Under the pieces are notes generated by a model. The model ran no database searches, had not been told where the DNA came from, and worked only from the letters and a program-made list of their open reading frames with translations. From positions 53,503 to 117,502 of the forward strand of contig JAGPYM010000066.1 in NCBI GenBank assembly GCA_020736575.1: a DNA stretch of 64,000 nt. Reading direction: 5' to 3'. A program made the position numbers and the translations under genes. This document shows, piece after piece, positions 1-11,575 of the stretch; position 1 is the stretch's first letter; every line of letters begins with the position of its first letter. Source of the stretch: Thelonectria olida. Taxonomy: Eukaryota; Ascomycota; Sordariomycetes; Hypocreales; Nectriaceae.

Positions 1-1092
1 AATGGCACGAGAACAATGAAGCACAGCCTAAGCCTAGTATGTCTTATCCCAGACCCTTCGAGGTCCACCAAGCAAGGCGAGTTCCCCGTAAGGCATGTCC
101 GTGCCAAACAAACGTTTTCCCCATGGAGCGCGTTCAAGCATCTGGACCATCTCAGAATGGCATTGATCTGCATTCAACTTACCCGATGGTCCTAGCTTTC
201 AACGTTGTAACCTTCAAGGTTGGCCGGAGGCATTGGGAAAGTCCTGGTCAGCCCTAGAGCGTCGCTTAGTCGAGCCGGGAATTGGATTACGCATTTCTCC
301 GCCTGTACTCTGTAGACAATAGGCAAGACAATTGTCTGAGATTCTGGTTCATGAAAGTCGAAAATCCATCCACTAGTTTTAGCCGAATGATACTTTGTAG
401 AGGGTGACAGGTACGTCAACGGGTTCTGGAATCATGAACCTCTTCAATGTTGGGCACAATCGATTGTAACCATAACTACCAGCTGCCGATCTCAGATGAA
501 TGAATCATGCACACATAGAAGCTGTCGTAGGAGAGAAAATGTAACTGTACTATCTCCGCAATCCGCACTACCCAGCATTCGTAAGACGAAGGCTAGTCCA
601 CGGAGCCCAAACCGGCCGAGTCGGCGAGTAATTCTTTCCCGATGAAACAGCTAGCATGGTTTCCCCTGAATGTCCAAAGGGCTTTTATCGACTTGCCAGA
701 TTTTTTAATGACGTCTAAAGGGCAGAGAGGCATGCAATGCGGACACTCGATGTGACCTTACGGCAGATTTGATAGAGAGCTTTGTCGGCTGTCGTCCATG
801 AATCTACAAGAGACTAAGAAGCCCCATCAGCGCCGTCCAACGGAAGGGCAGCAAGCGCGCTGTCACGTAATGCATAAGACCAGCTTGAAGCTTATCTTTG
901 ATGAAATAGGAAAGTGTAGGAACCCTACGAAGTAGCAAATGCTAGGTACTTCGGCATTTGAACGAGCCGGGTTCCCACGTTCCCTCGACAAACTTGAACA
1001 ATCGCCTACCTTTAGATAACCGACATTGTTGGTTCTTGAATGTTCTTCAGACTCTTCCTCCTGGCTGTCGGAGATTCAGCAGCCGGGGAAAA
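1..1092. other. left-edge region, no confirmed gene
   Basis: No complete gene is recognised here. On the minus strand two neighbouring open frames look more protein-like than chance: about 419-192 (containing GWIFDFHEPESQ) and about 194-34 (containing LFGTDMPYGELALLGG, ending in TAG at 36-34). They are in different frames and no good splice pair joins them, so they could be exons of a gene I cannot assemble or a decayed gene. I do not recognise the family. The stretch from about 480 to 1092 shows nothing beyond the presumed promoter of the receptor gene that follows. Confidence 0.3.
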
Positions 1093-2806
1093 ATGAAGTT
1101 TCCCATCTCCGCTGCCTTCGCTCTGGTAGCAATCCAGGCCGGTGTGCGGGCTGCTACCACGGATACTCTCCCTTCGTGCGGCGTAAGTTCCATCTGTCCT
1201 GGATGACCGCTGGCTATTGACTCACATGACCTAGCTGCAATGTATTCAAGAGGAGGCATTGAAGTCGACTTGCTCACCTACCAACGTTACCTGTATCTGC
1301 ACCAATGTGGACTTGAACGAAAAGATTTCTTTGTGCGTGCACACCAACTGCACTGTCCGACAATCTCTTGGTGCGTTTATTTCTTGAGCCTTCCTTCGAT
1401 CTCCATGCTGACTTTGCTTCCAAGCTGTGCAGAGGTATTCAAAACATACGTGCCAGGCACCATCCAGAGATCGGACCGCATTGGTATGGATTGTAGGCGT
1501 TGTCTTTCTTGTCCTTGGGCTTCTGGGCTTCGGCCTTCGGGTAATGGCCAGATTATGTCTGGGCGCCCAGTCCTGGGGGATTGAAGACTGGGTGATGCTC
1601 GCTGCCGTGGTGCGTCAACTCCTCGAGAAGCAGGTGAAACATTACTGACTGTTCTTAGGGCATGATGGTTGCACTAAATGCGCTCTCTATTCCTAGTAAG
1701 TGATTGCATCGTATTCACTCGTCTGCACACATTGACTGTTTTACTCCAGTATCTCGAGTCGCCTTGGGCAAGGATATTTGGAATGTCCATCCCGACGATA
1801 TCACCCAGTTTCTATACGTGAGTTTACCGTTTCGTCTTATAATGTCTTGCGGCTAATCTAAGCTGGCAGATATTTTTCTGGGACGAGCTTCTGTACCTAG
1901 GGGCTCTTCCGTTGACCAAGATTTCCATATTGCTTTTTTATCTCAAGATCTTCCCCGGTCGAGAGATTCGAACAATTTGTTGGGTCTTTATTGCGCTTAA
2001 TGCAGCCTACTTTATCGTTTTCGAGCTCGTATCCATCTTTCAATGCAGTCCGATCGAAGGCGCCTGGAAGGCATGGGATAAGGAATTTCCAGCGAAATGC
2101 AACAACATCAACATGCAAGGGTGGATGGCAGCCGCTCTAAACATCGTGTTGGACCTAGGCACACTCATTATTCCGCTTCCAGAGATCTACAAGCTTTCCC
2201 TGTCTCTGAGGAAGAAGATTCAGATCATGTTGATGTTCAGCATCGGATTTTTGTATGTTTGCCATCTGGCGTCTCCTCATTTCAGGCTGTGCTTGCTAAT
2301 ACATTCCTAGTGTCACCATCGTCAGTGTTGTCCGGTTGCAGTCGTTAGCGAGCTACGCCACGACGAGCAATGTGACCCGTGAGTAATGATTTCGGTGTTT
2401 TTCGCACCAGACGGCCAGAAGTTTATTGGCTAACATTGATCCAGAGGACTACGTTGAAGTCGGATACTGGAGCACGATTGAAGTTCCAGTGGGAATCATC
2501 TGCGCCTGCATGCCTTCTATCAGGTCCCTATTCAGCAAGATCTTCCCGAAGGTGTTTGGTACAACGAATAAGGGCCAATCCAGCTACGCCAACATTTCGA
2601 ACCAGTCAAAGCAAGGGGTGAACCCGCAGAAGAATTCATCACGGGTATCCTCTAAACCGGCTGTTCGAGTGGAGACGGACTTCAGCGTCATGTCAAGACA
2701 CAGGGACGACTCGTCTTGTGTCGAGTTGACGGACATGGCCTACGATGATCACGAAGGACGACCTTCGTTAGAGAAGAAACCAGCAACTCCGCGCGAGCCA
2801 GTGTAG
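1093..2806 (+). CDS. CFEM-domain Pth11-like seven-transmembrane receptor
   Basis: Predicted G-protein-coupled-receptor-like plasma-membrane protein of the fungal Pth11/rhodopsin-like family. I read eight exons (1093-1182, 1235-1370, 1425-1609, 1659-1695, 1750-1817, 1870-2252, 2311-2378, 2445-2806); all junctions keep frame and give 442 aa. Residues 1-20 form a signal peptide ending around GVRA. A CFEM domain follows, with its cysteine pattern visible ([32 protein letters not shown]). Then come several hydrophobic helices and the family block [20 protein letters not shown] before a polar cytoplasmic tail. In the family such proteins sense surface or host cues, as PTH11 does in Magnaporthe; the ligand here is unknown. 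The ATG at 1093 is chosen because it opens the signal peptide in frame with the CFEM exon. Confidence 0.9.
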
Positions 2807-4080
2807 GTGGTGCAATAGAATAACCATCCAGCTTGGTGGCCAGCCATTGTTTCAAAACTTGTTTAGACTCGCTCTTGAGGTGGAATTGACGGTGACAATC
2901 CCACTCTCATAAAATTACCTCATCGTCTTAATTTTCACCACACTACTTAGTATACCTAGAAATAGATCCGAGCCGTCGCTACCAATTCCAGTTCCCCTTC
3001 TCTCGTATGTTTCCCAATGCTTGCCGCGAAAACTACGGAGTGCAACGTCCAGAGTTTTAATCCCTGCTTGCCATTCTGGACTTGCTCAAATAAAGTCAAG
3101 ATCGCCCGGGGTTGAGGCCCGGCCATTGAGTTTGAAACAATCCCCTCGTTCTTCCCCGCCCTGTCATGAAGCTTCGGCCCTGTGATATTAACTTATGCGA
3201 AATATGGAACAGGGTCACAGTGGAGGGGACCGTTGGGACGAGGCTAGTATGGTGCAAGGATTCTCCCTAGCATGACACGTAAGGTGTGGCAATCTTCTAC
3301 AATTCTGGGGTTCTGAGCCTTCCGGTTCCTCTCACGCCAATCACTACCATTTGCATACTGGTCATAGGGGGCCCTGATCGACAGAATGAAAGTCAAAGTC
3401 GCTTCTGTTCTCTCACTTGGGACTTCTGCTGTCACACAATGTCATTTCAGAGAGTGACAGTGCGTGGAAGCTCACCGACAGGTCATGACCCAAACTTCCT
3501 AGGAGGGAGCCGTGTCTTATCCGAGGCTATCCTGACAGCCATGAGCTGTCAGTACTGCATATCCGTCGTCGCTTACGCCGCGGCCGGGCTTGGTGCAGGG
3601 GAAATTTCAGCCCTTAGCCCCCGGCTTACATGGGAGCAACTACCGGGTGCCCTAAGGGCCGCTAGGATGTGGCTTCTCCGACGCGTACGGCTCTATTTTC
3701 CTAAATGGCCATCGTCTCATTTATCCAGTCCGTTTGCAGTTGTCATGGCAGGGCTGTGGGGAACTGAACGAATGCAACACTCCTGCGCTGATCCAATTTA
3801 TTCAAGTGATTCCTTGGTATCGAGACTCTGTTTAGGGAAGCAACTCATGTCCCTTGGCATATATGATATTCTCAACGATCTCCTTCGAATAGGTGGTCGG
3901 AACTGGCGTATCCCCATTGCACTCATTTCGCACTGTCGTGACTTTGGCCAAGAGCCTCTGCTGTCGTTCTCTCTCATTTCTCACGGATCCGGGCCGATGT
4001 TCCAGCTGCTTTGATACGCCTAGCCACCAGCCACTCCTTGGCCGCATCCGAGGTACACTTTGTTCTGTTTCTCGTCCAAG
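2807..4080. other. intergenic region upstream of the GMC oxidoreductase
   Basis: About 1.3 kb between the receptor and the GMC oxidoreductase, presumably the 3' flank of one and the promoter of the other. A long open frame at 3286-4014 (+) has no recognisable domain and low-complexity, shadow-like composition, so I do not call it a gene. Nothing else is seen. Confidence 0.5.
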
Positions 4081-6231
4081 ATGCATGTTTCATTTCTCGT
4101 TGCTATTATTTCAGTACTCGCCAACTCGGCTTTGTCTATGTATTTGCTCCACCCCTCAAAGAAAGCAAGTCTCGTATGGTCTAACTATTCGACAGTGCTG
4201 TCCCCTGGAAAACTACACCGAACCAACCTCGTCATAATCCTTTCATCAGCAAACGCGATGGGAATAATGCGTCGGACTATGACTATGTTGTGGTCGGATC
4301 TGGTCCAGGAGGAGGTCCAGTGGCTGCAAATCTCGCGATAGCCGGCTTCAAGGTGTTGTTGATCGATGCGGGCGGGGATTCTGGAGACAGCTGGACGGAA
4401 AAGGTCCCGGCATTGCATCTCATGTCGACCGAGTTCGAGGATACCAGATGGAACTACTTCGTCAATCACTATTCTGATCTCCAGCAACAAAAGAGAGATT
4501 CCAAGATGACGTATGAGATGCCAGACGGTAGCTTCTATGTTGGTCTTGATCCGCCAGCTGAGGCGAAGCCTCTTGGTGTCTGGTACCCTCGTACCGGAAC
4601 ACTGGGCGGGTGCTCACGCCATAATGCTCTCATTTCAATCAATGCTCACGACAGCGACTGGAGTAACATTGTAAGCCTTACTGGTGACGAGTCATGGAGC
4701 CCCAACAGCATGCGGTCCTACTTCAAGAAATTGGAGAAGAACATGTACTTGCCCAGCAGTATCATCGGCCACGGTTTTAGTGGATGGCTTGGGCTGTCTC
4801 TCACCTCTCTCTCCTTGGTCGTGGAAGATCAGAAGCTGCTATCCATGATTATTTCAGCTGCTTCGGCCATGGGAAAAAGTCTTCTTGGCTTCGTTCTGAA
4901 CACCGTTGTCGGTCTTGGTCAGGTCTTGATTCGAGATATCAACGCCCCAGGCCAGACCAGCAAGACTGGCCTGTATCAAGTTCCTTTGTCAATGACGGAC
5001 TCTGTTCGCGGCGGGCCTCGAGATTTGATTCTGGATACTGCCAACGCTATTAGCTCGGATGGTAGCAGAAAATACCACCTTGATATCAAACTCAAAACTC
5101 TGGTAGGCTCCTCTGGTCGGATTCATTCATCTTCTTATCCATATGCTTACAATGCCTAACCAGGTCACGAAAATTCGGTTCGACAAAAGCAGCTCCAAAC
5201 CCCGTGCCATTGGCGTCGACTTCTTAGAAGGATCGAGCTTATACCGTGCCGACCCTCGCTCTGGGTCGGCAACAGCCAGCGGATCTGGCAGCGTCGATGC
5301 CAAGCGCGAAGTCATCATTTCCGCTGGCGCCTTCAACACACCCCAACTCCTCAAACTCAGCGGCATTGGACCCAAGGACGAGCTCGACTCCTTCGACATT
5401 CCCATCGTTGTTGACCTTCCGGGGGTTGGAACCAACATGCAAGATCGATACGAAGCAACCGTGATTGGTAAAACAACCAGTGACTTTGTCATCACCTCAA
5501 AGTGCACTTTCCTGGAAACGATGCCTGACCCCTGTCTGGAGCAGTACCAAAAAGGTCTCGAGCCCATCTCCAAGGGTGTCTACGCTACGAACGGAATTGC
5601 TATCGCCGTTGTGCTCAAGTCCTCGGTCGCCCAAAACGAGCCAGATCTGCTCATCTCCGGCGCGCCGGCAAAGTTCAAGGGCTACTTCCCCGGCTATGCC
5701 TCCGACTCCCTCGCTGACGCCCGGCACTGGGCTTGGATTGTCCTCAAGGCTCATAGCCGAAACAACGCCGGCACTGTCACCTTGAAATCCACCGATCCCA
5801 GAGACATGCCTCTTATCAACTTCAACTACTACGACACGGGTGTCAATGGCAACGGAGAGGGGGATAAAGATCTCCAGGCTACGTTTGAGGGGTTTCAGTT
5901 TGCCCGAAGAGCGTTTTCAGATCTCATCCCTCTTGATGGGGACTTTCCCGAAGTCTGGCCCGGGAAGAATGTCACCACCGAGAAAAAGGCCAAGCAATTT
6001 CTCAAGGATGAGGCTTGGGGTCACCATGCGTCATGCACCTGTCCCATCGGCACTGATGATGACCCAATGGCAGTTCTTGACTCAAAATTTCAGGTTCGCG
6101 GCACTGAAGGATTGAGGGTCGTCGATGCTAGTGTGTTTCCTAAGATTCCTGGCTTTTATATTGCCCTACCTCTATACGTCGTCTCTGAGAAGGCAAGCGA
6201 TGTCATCATCAAGGCCGCCAAAGCATCCTGA
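4081..6231 (+). CDS. secreted GMC-family FAD-dependent oxidoreductase
   Basis: Flavoenzyme of the glucose-methanol-choline family, likely oxidising an alcohol, sugar or aromatic alcohol outside the cell and yielding H2O2 or reducing quinones; the substrate cannot be read from sequence. Three exons (4081-4139, 4196-5102, 5164-6231) give 677 aa, a normal length for the secreted branch. The first exon is a signal peptide (MHVSFLVAIISVLANSALS). The FAD-binding dinucleotide motif VVGSGPGGGPVAANLA follows and then an acidic residue in LLIDAGG. The C-terminal catalytic region has the HH pair in WGHHASCTCPIG and the closing block RVVDASVFPKIPG. The first intron (4140-4195) ends after a CTAAC branch site and is needed to join the signal peptide to the FAD domain. 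It stands next to an aminotransferase and a Zn2Cys6 regulator, but no clear pathway is implied. Confidence 0.92.
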
Positions 6232-6511
6232 AGTGTCATTTCTATCGGCCGGGTATCAATCTGACAGTTCTTGATTGCTTTTCCACCATGACTGTGCCCT
6301 TAATAGCCGCTATTCCCTCATTCATAACTACAGCCATTGTCAAATATTAGTCATTTGCTCTGTGGTTGCCGCTTCCATCAAACCACAACAACGTGATATA
6401 TCATCGATTTTCTTGTATCCATATTTAGTCTACTTACATACATAAAGTAACATCTAAACTTGATCTTCGTTGCATCATGGCTCATGGCTCTCGTCCTTGT
6501 GAGTCCGACTT

Positions 6512-7663
6512 TCAAGTATCCTCATCGGTATCCCTCAGAGCCTGAGAGATGGCCTCCATTCCCTCCTGCAGCTCAGACCTAGTCGACCATCCGTACCCGA
6601 GACGGAAGAAAGAATCAGGCAGCTCAAACCAGTGACCAGGCCCAACATAGGTCCCGTACTTGTTCAGTAGTCTATCGTAGAAAGCCTTCCACCCCCCAGT
6701 AGGTTCCTTCTTGATGCGAGGGAAGCAAACCACCCCCCCAGCGGGCTTGACCCATTCGAGGAGTTCTTCCTGATCGATCCAAGACTCGACCATCTCAAGC
6801 CGAATCTTCATCTCCTTCATTCGCTCGGTCAGAATCTCGTTCCGCTTCGAAAGAACCTGCTCTGCGATCCACTCATCGATAACGCTACCGCTAATGCTGA
6901 TCTGCTCCTTGGCGGCCAGGAAAGTCTCCTGAAGCTGTCGGTTCTTGCTGATGAGCCACCCGATTCGAATACCGGGGATACCGAATGACTTTGAGAGAGA
7001 GCACACACTAATAACATGGTCCGCCAGCGACGCCGCGACAGGGAGCTTTTGGCCATATGCAATATCGCGGTAAGTCTCGTCTACCAGTAAGAGACACTGG
7101 TGTTTCATCGTGATAGCGACAAGTCGGTCCAGAGAAGTTCGCGACATGACGGTGCCCGTGGGGTTGTGCGGGCAGGTCACAGAGACAATTCGAGTGCTGG
7201 GCTTAATAGCAGCCTCAATGGCGTCGATGTCCGGTTGGAAGCCAAATTCGAAAGAAAGCTCAACAAAAGTGATATCGCAGCCAATAGCCTTGGGCGTCTC
7301 TAGATTGGTTGCATAGTTTGGTCTGGTCACAACAAGGTGGCTGGGCTCGGATGAAGCAGAGTCGCGGTGCTGATTTCCAACATGAGGTCCAAGCTGCGAG
7401 GTCGAGATGATGAACAGGGCTCCCGCAGCACCTCCAGTGATGAGTACATCGTCTCTTTCAACTCCCGATTCCCGCGCTATGAGCTCTCGCAATTTGGAAT
7501 TGCCCTTGTGTTCGTTGTAGAGGAGGGTGAGGTTGGGAATCTGAAGCCCGAGGGAGTCAAGAGACTGATCTGTGACGGAGCTTTCCGAGAGGTTGTACTT
7601 GATCTTTTCGTACCCGTACTCCTCGGGCGACTCGATTTCAATGGGCATGCGAGTGTACTTCAT
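6512..7663 (-). CDS. PLP-dependent class I/II aminotransferase
   Basis: Single-exon gene of 383 aa for a fold-type I pyridoxal-phosphate enzyme, probably a cytosolic aminotransferase or related beta/gamma-lyase-like member. Visible landmarks are PHNPTG (about 165-170, the Asn that contacts PLP), DETY (about 195-198, the Asp pairing with the pyridine nitrogen), the Schiff-base lysine in SLSKSFG (about K225), and a C-terminal arginine in FRLGYGW (carboxylate binding). Length is slightly short for aspartate-aminotransferase types (about 400) but all core motifs are present. The substrate cannot be assigned; the N-terminus lacks a targeting signal. The gene lies downstream of, and on the same strand as, the Zn2Cys6 regulator at 8556-10259, which may control it. 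Confidence 0.9.
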   Translation of the reverse strand: MKYTRMPIEIESPEEYGYEKIKYNLSESSVTDQSLDSLGLQIPNLTLLYNEHKGNSKLRELIARESGVERDDVLITGGAAGALFIISTSQLGPHVGNQHRDSASSEPSHLVVTRPNYATNLETPKAIGCDITFVELSFEFGFQPDIDAIEAAIKPSTRIVSVTCPHNPTGTVMSRTSLDRLVAITMKHQCLLLVDETYRDIAYGQKLPVAASLADHVISVCSLSKSFGIPGIRIGWLISKNRQLQETFLAAKEQISISGSVIDEWIAEQVLSKRNEILTERMKEMKIRLEMVESWIDQEELLEWVKPAGGVVCFPRIKKEPTGGWKAFYDRLLNKYGTYVGPGHWFELPDSFFRLGYGWSTRSELQEGMEAISQALRDTDEDT

Positions 7664-7902
7664 TTCGAGAATGAATCGTAGATGTAAGATAGTGGTCTTG
7701 GGTGTTGATTGTTGACGGCAGAGATACTGAGTCGAGTTCTAACCCTCAGTAGATAAAATGCAGTTTTTCCTAGCCTTTTTATTACAGGTGCGGGGTCTTC
7801 ATAAAACTGCATCTCATCTGCAGTCATGGATATCGTCGGCTTGAATCCCAGACGTTTGACTGCACGATCCCAATGGCCCTGGAACGGGCCCTTCAGATGA
7901 CG

Positions 7903-8022
7903 GCTCGCCATTCCGTCCGGGGCAAACAGCGTCATTTGGTCACTTCATCGGTTCTACATTCCGTCCTAAGGTGTCCTAACGTCGTTTGGCGGCTGTTTCG
8001 CTTCCACATTCCGTCCGTGGAT
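7903..8022. repeat. imperfect ~50-bp tandem repeat with CATTCCGTCC core
   Basis: The 10-mer CATTCCGTCC occurs three times, at 7909-7918, 7957-7966 and 8007-8016, spaced 48 and 50 bp. The second and third copies also share the preceding CGTC(A/G)TTTGG, so a ~50-bp unit seems duplicated. It lies about 250-350 bp upstream of the aminotransferase start and could hold regulator sites (minus-strand reading GGACGGAATG). Confidence 0.7.
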
Positions 8023-8555
8023 GGCCCTCGCGCGTCAGAGTTCCTTATTTAGGACTTCCTTAGTGTAAAGCAGACTTATCCACAACGGGATCTTTCAGCC
8101 GCCGATTGCGATTGTCCTTTCTCAGCTGGACGACACATCCTCACTAGATGCAATCCCCATATTGATTTTAAAGCCTGTGTCTTGGAATCTTAAAGACAGA
8201 AGATACTTCCAGAAGTATTATAGCTACCGGCGCTGCGGATCCTCTAGAAATTTTGGTTCAATTTATATCAGTCCTCAGCTGTGAAAAGTGCCTACCCTGT
8301 AGCTGTGAGGGCAACAAATGGACTCCGGAGGGTGGCCGTAAGAGTGGTTCGTTACCGCCACCAGTGTGCCAAAGAATCAACGATGGTTCCGTAAGCAAGG
8401 GCTTCTAATGACTGAGTTGCAGGAGCCTCGTCCTTGGATCGGTGGATTGGATGAATCTACGTGAAGGACGATGGGTAAACATTTGTTCTAATTGCGTCCA
8501 TGCCACAATGATGCATCGAATATCGCTTCGCAATCGAAATGCCTCGGTACAAGCA
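8023..8555. other. intergenic, nothing recognised
   Basis: Spacer between the repeat upstream of the aminotransferase and the 3' end of the Zn2Cys6 gene. No open frame of note, RNA gene or repeat seen. Confidence 0.4.
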
Positions 8556-10259
8556 TCAACATAATAGTGCACAAATACCTAAATCAGCCATCGTCCTCCT
8601 AGGGCCCCAAGATCCATCGCATTCGTCGCTCGCGCGATTCCAGCCGTGTTTAATGATAGATAATACAGTTGCGCAATTACCGAATCTTGAGCCAGGGTGG
8701 CTTAAGATATCCCCAAGAAGATTTTCAAAGAAGGGCTGTTGATCTGGTTGAGCCACTGAACCTGCCACGCAAATCGACCAGACCAAGCCTCGTAGGGACG
8801 AGTTTTGTGGCATTTGGCGTATGGCTTCTATAACCCTTGATACTGCATCATAGGAAGTCATCGGTGGTATTAACCCTGACTGAACAGCGACAAGAGATAT
8901 CTGGACTAGAGCAGCGGTCGCAAACACCCGAGTAACTGGACGGCAAGTGTTGCCCAAGGGAGTCTCTTGGCTAATTAGCTAAACGAACGCAAGAGAGAAA
9001 GTTTAAGGCTGGAGACTTACCTCTGGGCCTGCGGCATTAAGAGTCTTGATACCCGCCTCAACTCGCTTTGCGAGCTCATTGATTACGGTCTGAAGTGTCT
9101 GGCAATTGAAACTCTTAATCTGCGACTCGATCGTAGCGATATCACCAATGATAATCATGGCCCAGTTCTGGCACCCCATCACACGAGACATGTCTATGTC
9201 TGGTAGACAGAGCCATTCATGGTAAGGGAGCTGTGGCGGACACCCCCTCGACACGCAAGCCAAGATATCGAACCAAAGCAAATTAGCAATGAAAAAGTTC
9301 TTGGCTGTCTGTACGCTTTGAAAAGACTCGGAGTCCTTGTGAGTAGCCCGTGCAAACTCGTCGCCTAGCGTAGAGGGTGTCGAGTTCTTTAGAACTGTTT
9401 CCAGAAACGTGAGATGAGGCACCCAGTTGCTTGTGCCCCCTTGAAATATCTCCCCAGATTTTAGTTCAAGAGGACTTCTAGTTGATTCAAACCTCGGACA
9501 TACCTGAAAGCTAATCAAGTTCAAGGCACTGGCGACGAATTCTAACCATTGCTCTGGATTGTGAACCAAGCCGGCAACTTGCCCGACAGATAAGGCTCGC
9601 CGTAGCCCCTGCAATGCTCTACCGTAGTGTTGTAGCAAGCTCTCTTGTTGATTCTCGGCGCGACATGAAGACACACCATGCTTTCTGTATAATGCAGACA
9701 ACGTGAGTGCCGCATCGCGAAGAGGAGCGCTTTTGGTTAACAGCCAGAATAGCCACCCACGACCACCAAGGTCCGGCTGATCGACGTAGTATGGGTACTG
9801 AAGTGGAAATATGTAGTCGAGATAGTATATGAAGCTATTGGACGCCTGGATTGACATGTATGGATCAAGGATCGAGGGCGTTTTATTACCGTTCCAAGAC
9901 TTGAGCGGAGATGATGACTGATGACGGCGTGACATGGGTCCCGGTAACGCATGCTGAGCCGTTGAAGAACATCGATTCTGAGTGATCTTCGCAAGCCGGA
10001 AATTTTCCTTGACTATGCGTTTAATATTATGCAGCTCAGCCTGATACGTTTCATGGTCATGCATCCACTGAGGGGGGATGGGGTTGTAGCCATGGCAGGG
10101 TATGTGTCGACTGCTACACTCCTGGCAGATTGGGACTGATTCATCGCACTTCTTGTGTCGCATTCGGCATGTCCAACACCCGTGGGGACGCCTTGGAACT
10201 TGTGACATTGTAATATTTGAAAGTCTCCGAGAGGATAAGAGGGTGTTGTGCCGCGTCAA
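8556..10259 (-). CDS. Zn2Cys6 transcription factor with fungal-specific C-terminal domain
   Basis: Nuclear DNA-binding regulator. Two exons are read on the minus strand: 10259-9021 and 8978-8556, joined by a 42-bp intron (GTAAGT at 9020, TTTAG acceptor), giving about 553 aa. The binuclear zinc cluster is near the N-terminus with spacing C-x2-C-x6-C-x6-C-x2-C-x6-C (GCWTCRMRHKKCDES then ICQECSSRHIPCHGY). The C-terminal exon carries the typical ending of the fungal_trans_2 (DUF3468-type) family: WSICVAGSVAQPDQQPFF and FGNCATVLSIIKH. An internal ATG (MSQVPRR, about 10208) only 11 residues before the first cysteine is an equally good start. Its target genes are unknown; the nearest same-strand gene is the aminotransferase. 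Confidence 0.9.
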
Positions 10260-10711
10260 ATCGACTCAATTGCGTCTTGGGAGGGTTGAGGCTAAGCTCG
10301 ATTTGGTACGGAAAAACTCATGGTCCGGGAGGGAGTAAATGCCCATAATTTAGCCCGGAAACTCAACTGAGGAGACGATAATGGAAGTAGCTTTTCAAGA
10401 CACTTTGTTAGGTAACGTGCCTTGGTTGCTTTGTTTCAACTCTCTGCGACTCAATTCTGTTCTTGAAAACTTCACGAACGTACCGACCTAAGTGTCAATG
10501 CGTAGATGCCCTTGGAGCTTGTGAGCTCGTGACATTGATGGGTCCATTGTCACTAAAAATGCCGAGACGCAGGGGGCCTTAGCCCCTTTGCAACCGACAA
10601 AGAGTCGGGTTTATTAAATACGATGGACAATGAATCAAAGAGCTCAAAGACCTCAGGAAGGTAATCTACCTGGGTAGCCAAAAGAGGTAGGCAACTGAAA
10701 CCCTCACCACC
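10260..10711. other. intergenic, promoter of the Zn2Cys6 gene
   Basis: About 450 bp between the regulator start and the 3' end of the DUF5071-like gene. No feature recognised. Confidence 0.4.
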
Positions 10712-11575
10712 TCAGGCCTCCTTCGCCTGGCTCTCCTTCCACTCATTCAACTTCTTGAGCCAAGCCTCCCCACGCTGCTTGAGCTCCCACTCATCCTCAT
10801 CACCCTTGGGCTCATCGACCAGCGCCTGCACCACAGGCCTCACCTCCTCCCACGCCGGTCCAATCGGCACCACCTCATCCACAAACTCTAGCAAGTTCAG
10901 CACCCAGCCGCCGTCGCCGCGCTCCCGCTCGATGACCGTCCGGATCGTCCCCACCGCCGCCTCGGGGAAGCGGGCGAGCTGCTTCCAGCAGCCGTGGAAC
11001 GGAGGCCAGTTCCCGTCACCGAGCCATTCGGCTAGGCCGAGCATGTGCGGTTTCATCTCTTCTGCTGTCTTGACGCGGTCGTTGATGCTGCGCTCGCCGA
11101 TGTAGTCGCCCTTGTGCGCCGGCACCCACACCGCCTCGGGCTCGTCGATGAACCGGATGAGCTCCTTGGCTGAATGGCGCAGTGCTTCCGCGCCGTAGTA
11201 CTCGTCGTCAGATTTAGCCGTAGAGAGAAGCTCTAGAGCAGGCCGATGGGGGTGTAGATCTTCGTAGGGGAGTTTTGCGAGAACCTCGTAGAAGGTGGTC
11301 CAGGCAAGCAAGCCCGCCTGCTTGTCCATCAGCGGCGGGCGTATCGTCGACGCAATAGCCACCACGGTGAGCGGCTCAGATGCGCGATCACGGATGACCA
11401 AGCTCTCTGGATGGGGACGCTCTCCGGACCTGACCTCGCCGAATATTTTGTCCCTCACAGAGGAGAGCACCGCGGGGACTTGCGCTGCAAAGGCTTCGGG
11501 ATCAAGCGCAGCGAGGGCAACCGCGTTCGGGACGTCATGCCCATTTCCCTTTGTCGCGGTCGCGTCTGAGGCCAT
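10712..11575 (-). CDS. DUF5071-like protein
   Basis: Single-exon gene of 287 aa if translation begins at the ATG at 11575 (MASDATATKGNG); the open frame extends upstream to 11704 but that extension is unlike protein. The second half, from PAHKGDYIGE through MKPHMLGLAEWLGDGNWPPF to WVLNLLEFVDEVVP, fits the DUF5071 pattern: a small alpha-helical repeat-like domain in bacterial and fungal proteins of unknown function. The first half (about 1-120) looks helical and may be related to an armadillo/HEAT-like region, but I do not recognise it. No signal peptide or membrane helix. Transcribed away from the SPT3-like gene across an ~870-bp gap. Confidence 0.7.
   Translation of the reverse strand: MASDATATKGNGHDVPNAVALAALDPEAFAAQVPAVLSSVRDKIFGEVRSGERPHPESLVIRDRASEPLTVVAIASTIRPPLMDKQAGLLAWTTFYEVLAKLPYEDLHPHRPALELLSTAKSDDEYYGAEALRHSAKELIRFIDEPEAVWVPAHKGDYIGERSINDRVKTAEEMKPHMLGLAEWLGDGNWPPFHGCWKQLARFPEAAVGTIRTVIERERGDGGWVLNLLEFVDEVVPIGPAWEEVRPVVQALVDEPKGDEDEWELKQRGEAWLKKLNEWKESQAKEA

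Noticed and set aside
3286..4014. 242-aa open frame upstream of the GMC oxidoreductase
   Set aside because: No recognisable domain, non-ATG opening, composition unlike protein and overlap with the presumed promoter.
7660..7935. 91-aa minus-strand frame just upstream of the aminotransferase
   Set aside because: Starts inside the tandem repeat and ends at the aminotransferase start; no homology recognised. At most an upstream ORF.
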